In this document: positions 1 to 7,091 of the stretch, piece by piece | Layout of the letters: each line of letters begins with the position of its first letter | Numbering within the stretch: position 1 is the stretch's first letter | Translations under genes and position numbers: made by a program | Assembly (NCBI GenBank): GCA_036504595.1 | Contig: DASXUX010000095.1 | Span: 310,001-374,000, forward strand | DNA from: DASXUX01 sp036504595 | GTDB lineage: Bacteria; Planctomycetota; SZUA-567; H5-PLA8 | Length of the DNA stretch: 64,000 nt | Direction: 5' to 3' | The notes under the pieces: generated by a model | The model's database searches: none | What the model was told of the DNA's origin: nothing | Seen by the model: only the letters and a program-made list of their open reading frames with translations

Positions 1-358
1 TCTCCCCGACGAGCGTGTTCCCGTTTTCCAGGCGCTGGCAGGAGTACGCGCCGCCGCCGGCGGGCACGCTGGACTTGTAGTTGAAGACGACCTTCTTCGT
101 CTTCGGGTCCACTTCGTTGACCTCCCCATTGGCGAACAGAACGTTGCCGCTGGGCAGCATCCAGATATCCGAACAGTTGCCTCCCGGATGGCTCCAGACC
201 GTCTTGCCCTCGCCATCGAACGTCAGAAGCGTTCCGCCGCTCGCAATCACTTTGCCCGTCAGCGTCCCGAACAGCTTCTGCGCCTCTTCAGCTCTGACCG
301 CAACTGCCCCCACAAGAAGCATCCAGGCGACCGCACCCAGCAGTTCAATTCGTCTCAT
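1..358 (-). CDS. Secreted beta-propeller (arylsulfotransferase/PQQ-like) protein, partial
   Basis: The gene starts at the ATG ending at 358, preceded by an AGGGGAG ribosome site, and runs off the left edge, so only about 119 N-terminal residues are visible. Residues 1-23 form a signal peptide (basic start, hydrophobic core, cleavage near VRAEE). The rest alternates short strands of the type TLLTFDGEGKTVW and MLPSGNVLFANG with turns containing PSGN and ENGN. This is the blade pattern of arylsulfotransferase-like and PQQ-like beta-propellers. It is probably exported. The substrate cannot be told because the catalytic part lies outside the window. No plus-strand reading of this stretch has comparable support. 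Confidence 0.75.
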   Translation of the reverse strand, partial: MRRIELLGAVAWMLLVGAVAVRAEEAQKLFGTLTGKVIASGGTLLTFDGEGKTVWSHPGGNCSDIWMLPSGNVLFANGEVNEVDPKTKKVVFNYKSSVPAGGGAYSCQRLENGNTLVGE

Positions 359-444
359 GATCTCCCCTTCCATTTGTCCCGCTAAGAAGCCTCGAATCGT
401 CGGATCAATCTAGCTCCCTCACGCATTGTGGACAAGCGCAACCC

Positions 445-530
445 GTGTGTGGCACGGGCAGGCCCCGCCGCGCTGAGTGCGTCGCTATCTCGGACCGACG
501 GCTGTTGGCGGCGCGGATTGCCCGTGCAGT
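445..530. repeat. Single REP-like palindrome
   Basis: CACGGGCA at 453-460 pairs with TGCCCGTG at 519-526, with GC-rich complementary sequence between. The left flank GTGTGTGGCACGGGCAGGCC is also the left end of the double element at 18336-18456, so this looks like one half of that element. It lies between two minus-strand genes. Confidence 0.6.
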
Positions 531-561
531 AGCGCCCGAATTCACAGGCACACACCCCAAC

Positions 562-588
562 AAAAAAGCCCCGCTCTCGCGGGGCTTT
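562..588 (-). terminator. Rho-independent terminator of the secreted-protein gene
   Basis: On the minus strand, GCCCCGC and GCGGGGC pair around a four-base loop and are followed by six T. It lies about 20 bases after the stop codon at 610. Confidence 0.85.
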
Positions 589-609
589 GAAGCAGAAACT
601 CATCTTCCG

Positions 610-2421
610 TTACTGATTGGCCGCCGGAGCGGCCGGACCGGCTTTATCCAGTTCTTCCCAAGCCTTCAGCCACTCTTCCTGCACCACGCCAAGCTGCCGG
701 TAGCAGCGATTGATGCGGAACGAACCGGTGGACAGCCCGCTGGTGCAATCGAAATACGCAAGCACCGTCTTCTTCGCTTTGGCGGTGTCCAGCGCGGCCG
801 GAAGGTTCTTCTTCACCTGCTCCTGCACGTTCTTGAACTCTTCTTCCGTCAACTGCCGGCGCGGGTCGTAGAGGAAGCCCGGATCCTTCCCAGCCAATTC
901 CGGCTTGTTTGGAGCGACATTCTTCACGATCTGCTCCCAGGTCGCCTTGGAAGCAGCTTTGCGGTCCACCTTGTCGCTCAGAGCGGTCTCCACCTGCAGC
1001 TTGACATCGTCCCAGTTCACGTCCGCTTCATCGAAGACGGCATACAGCTCGTCCAGAGCCTTGCCAGCCTCAATGATCGTCGTGCGGCGCTGAAGCTGTG
1101 TCTTGCTGCCTTCGGTCGCCGTCTTGTTCAGTTCGAAGCGGTCCTTCGGACACTCTTTGGTCAGACCCTTCAAGAACTGCGCCTTGTAGATCGTGGACCG
1201 GCCGTCATCGACAACCTTCACTTCGACCGGAATCTTCGTGCCGCCGATGTCGATTTCCATCGGGCAGACGAAGCTGATGCTGTTGATCGCCAGCGTCTGG
1301 TTCGCACGCGTCGAGTTCTTGATCACGAATGGGAACGCGAAAGCCAGCTTGTCAGTGCCAGCCGGCGTCTTCAACGGCTGAACTTTGATCTGCGGATCCT
1401 TTGCGTCTGTCGGAATCGGCACGGCAATATCCTGATCCCACATCCACAGGTATTCCCACTTGGTGCCCTTCAGTTTCAACTCCGAACGCTGCACGTTGAA
1501 CTCGTCATCGTTGCGCGCAAACGTGAGCACCAAAACCCGGCGCATCTTCTCGTCGTAGCGGTGCGCGTTCCCCAAGCCGTGAACGACGATCTTCAGTTCG
1601 GTAAATTCATCGGAGAAATTCGACCACAGCGCCGCGCCCCAGCGCGTCTGCCCAGGCTCAAAGGTCGCCCGCGGCGCGAATTGAGTCGTGCCTTTCACCG
1701 AGTCCAGCGCATTCGCGTTCAGGCTGGCGAGCGATTCCAGCGGCGCGACGCCTTGGCTGAGCAGATCCTTGTCGCGCAGTTCTTCCGAATAGCCCAGCGG
1801 CCGGCGCACCACGTCCGCCAGCATGCGTTCCGGCAAAAAGCCGCCGACCGCGAAGTTGAACACGCCCTTGTTGGTAATGGCGACGAACTGCGGCACGATG
1901 CCGCGTTTCTTCGGTGTGGAATTCGTGATCGTGAAGGTGAAGCCGAACCACTTCTGTTTGCTGCCCTGAATGCGATCGGTCACGATGTACTGCGGTGCAT
2001 CGAAGTGAACATCGCTCTGATTCACCGACCAGCGGTCATGATCGAGAATCTGGAAATCGTCCGGGCTGATTTCATACGGGTCGCGCACCGGCTGCTTCAA
2101 GCCCAACGCGGCCTCGATGTTGGCCGGCTCGGCCACGTCCTTCGTCTCTTCGTCGATGGTGACCTTCGCCGACCCCAGTTCGCTGGCTTTCTGCCGTTGC
2201 GCCTGCAGGTCGCTAAGCATCTTGTTGAAGTTGTCGAACAGCTCTTTGCGCGCGCTCAGAACCTTGACACGCGCGTCCTGTCTGTCCTTCAGGAATTTCA
2301 CGTCGTCTGGATCCACTCCGTCCGGCAGGTCCTTCGGATCCGGCACCTCACCCGCGCGCACGGAGAAGCTGCACAGAAACAAGCCGACCGCCAGCGCAGC
2401 CGAGAATTGCCTCAGTCGCAT
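610..2421 (-). CDS. Secreted protein of unknown function (603 aa)
   Basis: I chose the ATG ending at 2421 because it opens a clean signal peptide (MRLRQFSAALAVGLFLCS, cleavage near VRAGE); the in-frame ATG eight codons upstream would spoil it. After a charged helical stretch (about residues 35-90) come beta-rich segments with phrases such as FTFTITNSTPKKRG and FPFVIKNSTRANQ, which look like two immunoglobulin-like modules. The C-terminal third is helical and ends in an Ala/Pro tail. I do not recognise the family. A terminator follows directly, so it is probably transcribed alone. A periplasmic or envelope location is inferred from the signal peptide only. Confidence 0.8.
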   Translation of the reverse strand: MRLRQFSAALAVGLFLCSFSVRAGEVPDPKDLPDGVDPDDVKFLKDRQDARVKVLSARKELFDNFNKMLSDLQAQRQKASELGSAKVTIDEETKDVAEPANIEAALGLKQPVRDPYEISPDDFQILDHDRWSVNQSDVHFDAPQYIVTDRIQGSKQKWFGFTFTITNSTPKKRGIVPQFVAITNKGVFNFAVGGFLPERMLADVVRRPLGYSEELRDKDLLSQGVAPLESLASLNANALDSVKGTTQFAPRATFEPGQTRWGAALWSNFSDEFTELKIVVHGLGNAHRYDEKMRRVLVLTFARNDDEFNVQRSELKLKGTKWEYLWMWDQDIAVPIPTDAKDPQIKVQPLKTPAGTDKLAFAFPFVIKNSTRANQTLAINSISFVCPMEIDIGGTKIPVEVKVVDDGRSTIYKAQFLKGLTKECPKDRFELNKTATEGSKTQLQRRTTIIEAGKALDELYAVFDEADVNWDDVKLQVETALSDKVDRKAASKATWEQIVKNVAPNKPELAGKDPGFLYDPRRQLTEEEFKNVQEQVKKNLPAALDTAKAKKTVLAYFDCTSGLSTGSFRINRCYRQLGVVQEEWLKAWEELDKAGPAAPAANQ

Positions 2422-2524
2422 GTATTCCCTTTCGTCTGTATCCAATCTACGCTCCAGCGCTCAAGTGCACACGCTGAGCGCGTAGTGCCGCCCCCCAGAC
2501 CGGCGTTGACCTAGTTCCACAAAG

Positions 2525-2551
2525 ACTTTAGCCGCTTTTCCAGCCTGTCAA
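2525..2551 (-). promoter_or_regulatory. Possible promoter of the secreted-protein gene
   Basis: On the minus strand a perfect TTGACA (2551-2546) is followed 15 bp later by TAAAGT (2530-2525). It lies about 100 bp upstream of the start at 2421. The spacer is short, so the call is weak. Confidence 0.35.
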
Positions 2552-2609
2552 TTCCCTTTTGCGCTTCCCGGACCTAACATTTCGCTTATGAAGTCAAGCG
2601 CTGGATCGT

Positions 2610-2632
2610 TAGACTCCAGACTTCTGGACTTC
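2610..2632 (+). repeat. Heptamer array, AGACTTC type (3 units)
   Basis: Units AGACTCC, AGACTTC, TGGACTT lie just upstream of the phosphotransferase gene. The same unit type recurs near 14680, 36650, 51461 and 55860-55950. Confidence 0.6.
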
Positions 2633-2649
2633 GGCCCGAGGATTCCGGC

Positions 2650-4410
2650 ATGGTCAATGACTCGCCCACCGCCCGCAGTCCTAAGCAAAAACGCGCACCG
2701 CTCCCGTTGGAGCCTGCAGCCCTTGGCCTGAACGCACGCGCTGGCCCGGTCACCCTGCTGCAAACGCATATCGGCTGGGTTTATCTCTGCGGAAAGTATG
2801 CTTTCAAAATCAAGAAGCCAGTCAAGTTCGACTTCCTGGACTTCACCACCGTCTCCGCCCGGCGCTGGGCCTGCGCACGCGAAATCGTGCTGAACCGGCG
2901 GCTTTGCCCCAAACACTACCTGGGCCTTGTGCCGATCGTCGAACAACCCGCTGGCACGCTGCGTCTGGACCTGAAGCGAAATATCCCCCAACCCACGCCG
3001 GTAGCGCCGGCCTCCGTGCCGGCCGGCAGAGATGCTGACGCTACCCCGAATATCGTCGATTGGGCCGTCTGGATGCGCCGCATGCCCGCCGATCGAATGC
3101 TCCCCGTTTTGCTGGAACGTGGAAACATCACCGCCGTCGATATTCGGCGCATCGCCAACACGCTCACCCGTTTCTATCTGAAACAGCGCGCCCAAGGCGC
3201 GGTGCCACCCGGCGGACCCGGCGACCTGGACTCCCTCACGTTCAACGTTGAAGAAAATCTGCGCGAAGCCGAAGCGCTCGACCCAGGCATTGTCGCGCCC
3301 GGCGCGTTGCGGCTGATTTCCGTTCGCGCGCGACACTTCCTGAAGAAAAATGGCTGGCTCGTCTGCAAGCGAGCCACCGATGGTTTCGTCGTCGATGGCC
3401 ACGGCGACCTGCGCGCGGAGAACATCTGCCTTCCGCAAAAAGGTCCACCGCTGCTCTTCGATTGCATTGAGTTCAACGATCGCTTCCGCATCGTGGATTG
3501 CGCGCTCGACGCCGCGTTCCTCGCCATGGACTTGAGCGCCAAAGGCCGCGACGACCTGAGCGCCGCGTTTCTGCACCGTTATCAGCAGCGCTGCGACCCG
3601 GACCTTCCACCGCGTTTGCTGGACTTCTATTTCGGCTATCGCGCGTTCGTCAAAGCCAAAGTGGCCGCCTGGATCGCCGCCGACACTGGCGTTCCGTCGC
3701 AGCAGCAGCAACGCGCTCGCTCCGAATCGCGCGATTTGTTCGATCTATCCGTGCGCTGCGCGTTGCGTGAACAGCCTGTGCTCATCGTCTTCTGCGGCCC
3801 CGCGGGAAGCGGCAAAAGCACACTCGCCAGAGCTCTCGCGCGGCGGCTGCGCTGCATTCATCTGGCCACGGATATTCTGCGCGATGAACTGGTGCCCCGC
3901 GGCCTTTCGCGTGAGGAGCGTTACGCGCCCGGCGTCTCCTGGCGCGTCTATGAATTGCTCTTTCAGCGCGCCGCCGACGCGCTGCAGCGCCGTCAGACCG
4001 TGATCCTCGACGCGACGTTCACCAGCAAGTCCCTGCGCACTCGCGCCGCGCAACTCGCCAGTGCCGGTAGCGCCGGCCTCCGTGCCGGCAACGCGCGCAG
4101 CGTCCTGGTCTGGGCCAAAGCGCCCGCCGAGACAATGGAACTTCATCTGAAAGAACGTTTAGAGAGCCAGACGTTTCATGGCTCTGAAGCCAGCGCCGAA
4201 GTCTCGCGCAGACAGTTCAAGACGTTCGCCAAGCCATCCGAAAAGGAAACGCGCAAAGCCGGCGGCGGTGGCACGCATACGTCGCGCGGAAGTTTGCGCG
4301 ACTTATGCGTGCGGTTCGGCGCACTGCGAATCGTCGATACGTCCCAACCCGCCGAGACAAGCGTAGAGCAAACGTGGAACGCCGTGCTGGACGCGCTGGC
4401 GGAACAATAA
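2650..4410 (+). CDS. Bifunctional aminoglycoside-phosphotransferase-like / P-loop kinase protein
   Basis: The 586-residue protein joins two domains. Residues about 25-345 resemble APH-type kinases: the catalytic loop HGDLRAENICL is near residue 251 and a DCIEF metal-binding stretch follows. Residues about 375-586 form a separate P-loop kinase with GPAGSGKST near 383 and a downstream TDILRDEL helix. This two-domain layout is common in bacteria and usually annotated as APH/AAA fusion; the substrate is unknown and resistance should not be assumed. Two palindromic elements are built into the frame: a full 46-bp copy at residues about 117-132 and a half copy at about 472-481. The start ATG has only a weak GAGGA upstream. 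Confidence 0.85.
   Translation: MVNDSPTARSPKQKRAPLPLEPAALGLNARAGPVTLLQTHIGWVYLCGKYAFKIKKPVKFDFLDFTTVSARRWACAREIVLNRRLCPKHYLGLVPIVEQPAGTLRLDLKRNIPQPTPVAPASVPAGRDADATPNIVDWAVWMRRMPADRMLPVLLERGNITAVDIRRIANTLTRFYLKQRAQGAVPPGGPGDLDSLTFNVEENLREAEALDPGIVAPGALRLISVRARHFLKKNGWLVCKRATDGFVVDGHGDLRAENICLPQKGPPLLFDCIEFNDRFRIVDCALDAAFLAMDLSAKGRDDLSAAFLHRYQQRCDPDLPPRLLDFYFGYRAFVKAKVAAWIAADTGVPSQQQQRARSESRDLFDLSVRCALREQPVLIVFCGPAGSGKSTLARALARRLRCIHLATDILRDELVPRGLSREERYAPGVSWRVYELLFQRAADALQRRQTVILDATFTSKSLRTRAAQLASAGSAGLRAGNARSVLVWAKAPAETMELHLKERLESQTFHGSEASAEVSRRQFKTFAKPSEKETRKAGGGGTHTSRGSLRDLCVRFGALRIVDTSQPAETSVEQTWNAVLDALAEQ
3000..3045. repeat. 46-bp palindromic element inside a coding region
   Basis: It begins GGTAGCG and ends CGCTACC. 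Internal stems have the form GCCGGC-CTCCGT-GCCGGC. It is read in-frame as VAPASVPAGRDADAT. The same-length element occurs at 25398-25443 and 33053-33098. Confidence 0.85.
4065..4090. repeat. Half copy of the palindromic element
   Basis: GGTAGCGCCGGCCTCCGTGC matches the first half of the 46-bp element, but the closing CGCTACC is absent. It is read in a different frame (GSAGLRAGN) from the full copies. Confidence 0.65.
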
Positions 4411-4469
4411 AGCCTTGGTGCGAGCGCCAAAGCCCGCGGCTGTTCGTACGAAATCTGTTGCCGTTTATT

Positions 4470-4500
4470 CCGCAATCCGAATTCCGCAATCCGCAATTCC
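4470..4500 (+). repeat. Heptamer array, CCGCAAT type (4 units)
   Basis: CCGCAAT, CCGAATT, CCGCAAT, CCGCAAT lie between convergent genes and touch the stop codon of the epimerase gene. Confidence 0.7.
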
Positions 4501-4501
4501 T

Positions 4502-5443
4502 TCACTCCGGCTGCGGATCGCGACCAAACTTCTTTCGATAAATATCCAGCACGTTCACCTGCGGCACCCACCCAAAATGCTGCCGCGCCTTTTCGGTGAT
4601 GACCGGGCTCTTGAACGCGGGCCAGTCGGACGGCAACGGCGGATTCTCAGGGTTGTGTTTCAGCATGCGCTCGCGAATCGGCACGCAACTGAAAACTTCA
4701 GGCGCGGTGAAGTGATACGCCTCGCATCCGGGACGAGGATTCTCCACTGCCAACGCGTAAGCCCGCGCCGCATCCGCGGCGTGCAGATATGTCGCCATGC
4801 CCTCGCAGCGGCCGGTGCTGTGCGTCAGCCAGTGAAACACGTGGCTCTGTTGGTCGAGTTTCTCCAGATCATAGTCCTGCATGCCCGGCAGCCGGAAGAT
4901 CGCCACTGAAATCCCGTGGCGTTCCGAGATCATCCGCGCGTACACCTCGTTGGCCACTTTGCCCGCGGAGTACGCATTGTTTGGCAGCAGCGGATGCGTC
5001 TCATCCATCGGTAGAAAACGCGGCGCGCCGAAGTCCGGCCCCCAGCAGCCGTAAACCTGCACAGTGCTGGTGTAGATCACCCGCTTCAACTTCAGGTCTG
5101 CGGCCGTCTGCATCACCACCGCGCCCGCGGCCGTGTTGCGAGCGTACGTTTCGTCCGGCGACATCCCGCCGACGCCCGGCAATTCGCCCAAGTGGCAGAC
5201 GGCATCCACCTGTTCCAAAACTGGCTGCACCAACTCGCGCCGCGACAGATCCAGGAACACGAACCGCCCGCACGACTCCGCGGGCTGCTTTCGGTCCAGA
5301 TTTACGACCTGATGGCCCCGCGCAACCAACTCTCTGACGACGAACCGCCCCACGCGCCCGCTGCCGCCAGTGACGGCCACGCGCAACGGTCTCGCGGCGT
5401 GCTGGGATGACGTGCCTGATGTATTCCCCTCACTGTTGCTCAT
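4502..5443 (-). CDS. NAD-dependent epimerase/dehydratase (extended SDR)
   Basis: A 313-residue extended short-chain dehydrogenase. The Rossmann motif GGSGRVG is at residues 26-32. The catalytic pair Y158-x3-K162 sits in NAYSAGK, with a preceding TST at 125-127 supplying the Ser/Thr. Such proteins act on nucleotide sugars or related polyols with bound NAD(P). The substrate cannot be read from the sequence. The first 19 residues are Ser/Gly/Asn-rich and not part of the fold, so translation may start later. It converges with the phosphotransferase gene; upstream lie the repeat block at 5500-5595 and scpA. Confidence 0.85.
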   Translation of the reverse strand: MSNSEGNTSGTSSQHAARPLRVAVTGGSGRVGRFVVRELVARGHQVVNLDRKQPAESCGRFVFLDLSRRELVQPVLEQVDAVCHLGELPGVGGMSPDETYARNTAAGAVVMQTAADLKLKRVIYTSTVQVYGCWGPDFGAPRFLPMDETHPLLPNNAYSAGKVANEVYARMISERHGISVAIFRLPGMQDYDLEKLDQQSHVFHWLTHSTGRCEGMATYLHAADAARAYALAVENPRPGCEAYHFTAPEVFSCVPIRERMLKHNPENPPLPSDWPAFKSPVITEKARQHFGWVPQVNVLDIYRKKFGRDPQPE

Positions 5444-5499
5444 GTTCTGTAATCGATGTCCTTGTGTTCGCTCGTCCGTTGCTCAATCGCGATCGTCTG

Positions 5500-5595
5500 T
5501 CGCCCCATCCGGGGCTCTCACCACAAGCGCACGCTTGTCCCCACGGCTCACGCCGTGGGCTAAGTTCTGCCGCCCTTCGGGCTCGCCCGTCCGCA
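5500..5595. repeat. Cluster of small hairpins in the scpA-epimerase gap
   Basis: Successive palindromes CCCCATCCGGGG, ACAAGCGCACGCTTGT, CCCACGG/GCCGTGGG and GCCGCCCTTCGGGC lie side by side. The CCACGG...CCGTGG unit reappears at 58378-58400. No gene is visible in 5444-5639. Confidence 0.65.
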
Positions 5596-5639
5596 GCCCA
5601 AGTACCCCGAAAAAACAGGCAGCAGCCACCGCCGCTCCC

Positions 5640-6974
5640 TCACGGTCGCGGTTCTGCTGGCGGCGGTTCTGGTGCGGGCTTCTCCGTTGCTCCCCCGCTC
5701 CCCTTCTCCTCCTCTTTCCGTACCGGTGTCGTCGGCGGCGGCTTAGCAGGCTGTGGCTCCCCGCTTCCCCGCGTCTCCGCGTCCATGCCGTCGCTCCTGC
5801 CTCCCGCCTCCTGCCTATTGCCTACTTGCTGCTCCGGTTCCGCCGGAGCATCCTCGCGTATCTTCCCCTCGCGGCTTTGCTCAAAGCGTTCGCTGATCGC
5901 ATCAGCCGCGGCGAGTATCGCGTCAATGCGCCGCCCGATCTCGTGCTCCTCGGTATCGATCTCTTCGACGTCTTCCGGCCGCAGCAGCCCTTCGAACTTC
6001 GGACGCGCCGGCAGTCGCTTCTTTTTCAGCCATGGCAGTTTCTCGCCGTCCGGCCCAATTGTCTCCTGCGCGGCCATGCGCGCCGTCTTGTCTTGAACGG
6101 CGGCCTCGGCGGACGCTTCGGCCGCCTGAGCCTCCTGGCGCGCCAGTTCGTCGGCCTCGGCTTCATTCTGCCGCTGAATGTCGAAGACGCCGTATTCCTG
6201 CTGCTGCTGCAGCCGTACTGCTCGCCGCCGCACCAGTTCCAGCAGCGCCAGAAACGTCGCCGCAACGTCGCCCCGGTCGGTCGGGTTGAGGATCAACTCC
6301 ATGAACGGGATAAACGGCCGCTCCTGCAACGTCGCCTCGATGCGAACGATTTTCTGTTCCAGAGACTCGCCTTCGTTCTTCAGCGCGCGCGGGGCTTGAG
6401 CCAGCACGGACTTCAGGATGCGTTCGTACGCCGCAAAAATCCCATAAATGTCCACGTCCAGCAGCGCTTCGCGAGCCGTGGCGCGGTCGGCTTCAACGTT
6501 GCCTTCCTCGCTGGGTTCGGGTACGTCGCCCAACAGACCGCGCGGCCGGCACTGCCGCCAGTTGTCCTCCGCGGTCTCCAGCGCGCGAGCCTGCTCTTTG
6601 AGGCGCCGGTATTCGAGAAGCTGCCGGACCAATTCGCTGCGCGGGTCCTCAATGATCTCCTCGCCTTCGCCCGGCTGCACTTCCACAGGCAAAAGCTCGC
6701 GGCTCTTGATCTCCATCAGCGTCGCCGCCATCACGAGGAACTCGCCGGCTAGCTGCAGATCCCACTGCCCGGCTTGATCCATGAAGCGCAGGTATTGCTC
6801 CAGGATGACGGCAATCGGAATGTCAGTGATCTCGACTTCGTTTTCTTTAAGCAGATACAAAAGCAGATCCAGCGGCCCCTGAAAGGTCTCCAGGGTCGCC
6901 GAAAAGTCGATATGCCCGCCGACAGTCGTACGCGGCACAGATTGAGAGTTTGTCGTCGGTTCAGACTCAGCCAT
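5640..6974 (-). CDS. scpA: Segregation and condensation protein A
   Basis: Residues about 20-270 match ScpA, the bacterial kleisin that with ScpB and SMC forms the chromosome condensation complex. The N-terminal signature FQGPLDLLLYLLKENEVEI is near residue 33 and is followed by the IPIAVILEQYL helix. The protein is 444 residues, while ScpA is usually about 250. The C-terminal extension is charged and Pro-rich. Part of it, around residues 385-400 (VGNRQEAGGRSDG), is the translation of a heptamer array at 5793-5827, so the tail has grown from repeat DNA. No scpB is in the window. It lies downstream of glgP on the same strand, separated by an inverted AT-rich repeat. Confidence 0.92.
   Translation of the reverse strand: MAESEPTTNSQSVPRTTVGGHIDFSATLETFQGPLDLLLYLLKENEVEITDIPIAVILEQYLRFMDQAGQWDLQLAGEFLVMAATLMEIKSRELLPVEVQPGEGEEIIEDPRSELVRQLLEYRRLKEQARALETAEDNWRQCRPRGLLGDVPEPSEEGNVEADRATAREALLDVDIYGIFAAYERILKSVLAQAPRALKNEGESLEQKIVRIEATLQERPFIPFMELILNPTDRGDVAATFLALLELVRRRAVRLQQQQEYGVFDIQRQNEAEADELARQEAQAAEASAEAAVQDKTARMAAQETIGPDGEKLPWLKKKRLPARPKFEGLLRPEDVEEIDTEEHEIGRRIDAILAAADAISERFEQSREGKIREDAPAEPEQQVGNRQEAGGRSDGMDAETRGSGEPQPAKPPPTTPVRKEEEKGSGGATEKPAPEPPPAEPRP
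5755..5833 (-). repeat. Octamer/heptamer arrays inside the scpA tail
   Basis: CTCCCCGC-like octamers (5755-5783) are followed by heptamers GCTCCTG, CCTCCCG, CCTCCTG, CCTATTG, CCTACTT (5793-5827). They are translated as part of the ScpA C-terminus. Confidence 0.7.
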
Positions 6975-6991
6975 GCAACGAAAGTACCCCG

Positions 6992-7091
6992 TAATTCAAA
7001 ATTAAAAATTAAAAATGAAAAATGATGGTTCCTGATGCCTCGAAGCCATCACAAGCCACAGTTTTTAATTTTGAATTTTTAATTTTGAATT
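6992..7091. repeat. Inverted pair of AT-rich heptamer arrays (glgP-scpA gap)
   Basis: The left arm 6992-7024 has units AAAATTA, AAAATTA, AAAATGA, AAAATGA. The right arm 7062-7091 has TTTTTAATTTTGAATTT-type units. The arms are complementary and enclose about 37 bp. The right arm touches the glgP stop codon. Confidence 0.8.

Noticed and set aside
445..2514. A long open frame on the plus strand (689 codons)
   Set aside because: It is antisense to the 603-residue secreted protein, lacks a ribosome site and has an Arg/Leu/His-rich composition typical of GC-rich shadow frames.
2650..4410. Aminoglycoside resistance gene
   Set aside because: The APH fold is shared by many kinases; fusion to a P-loop kinase is a chromosomal family with no shown link to resistance.
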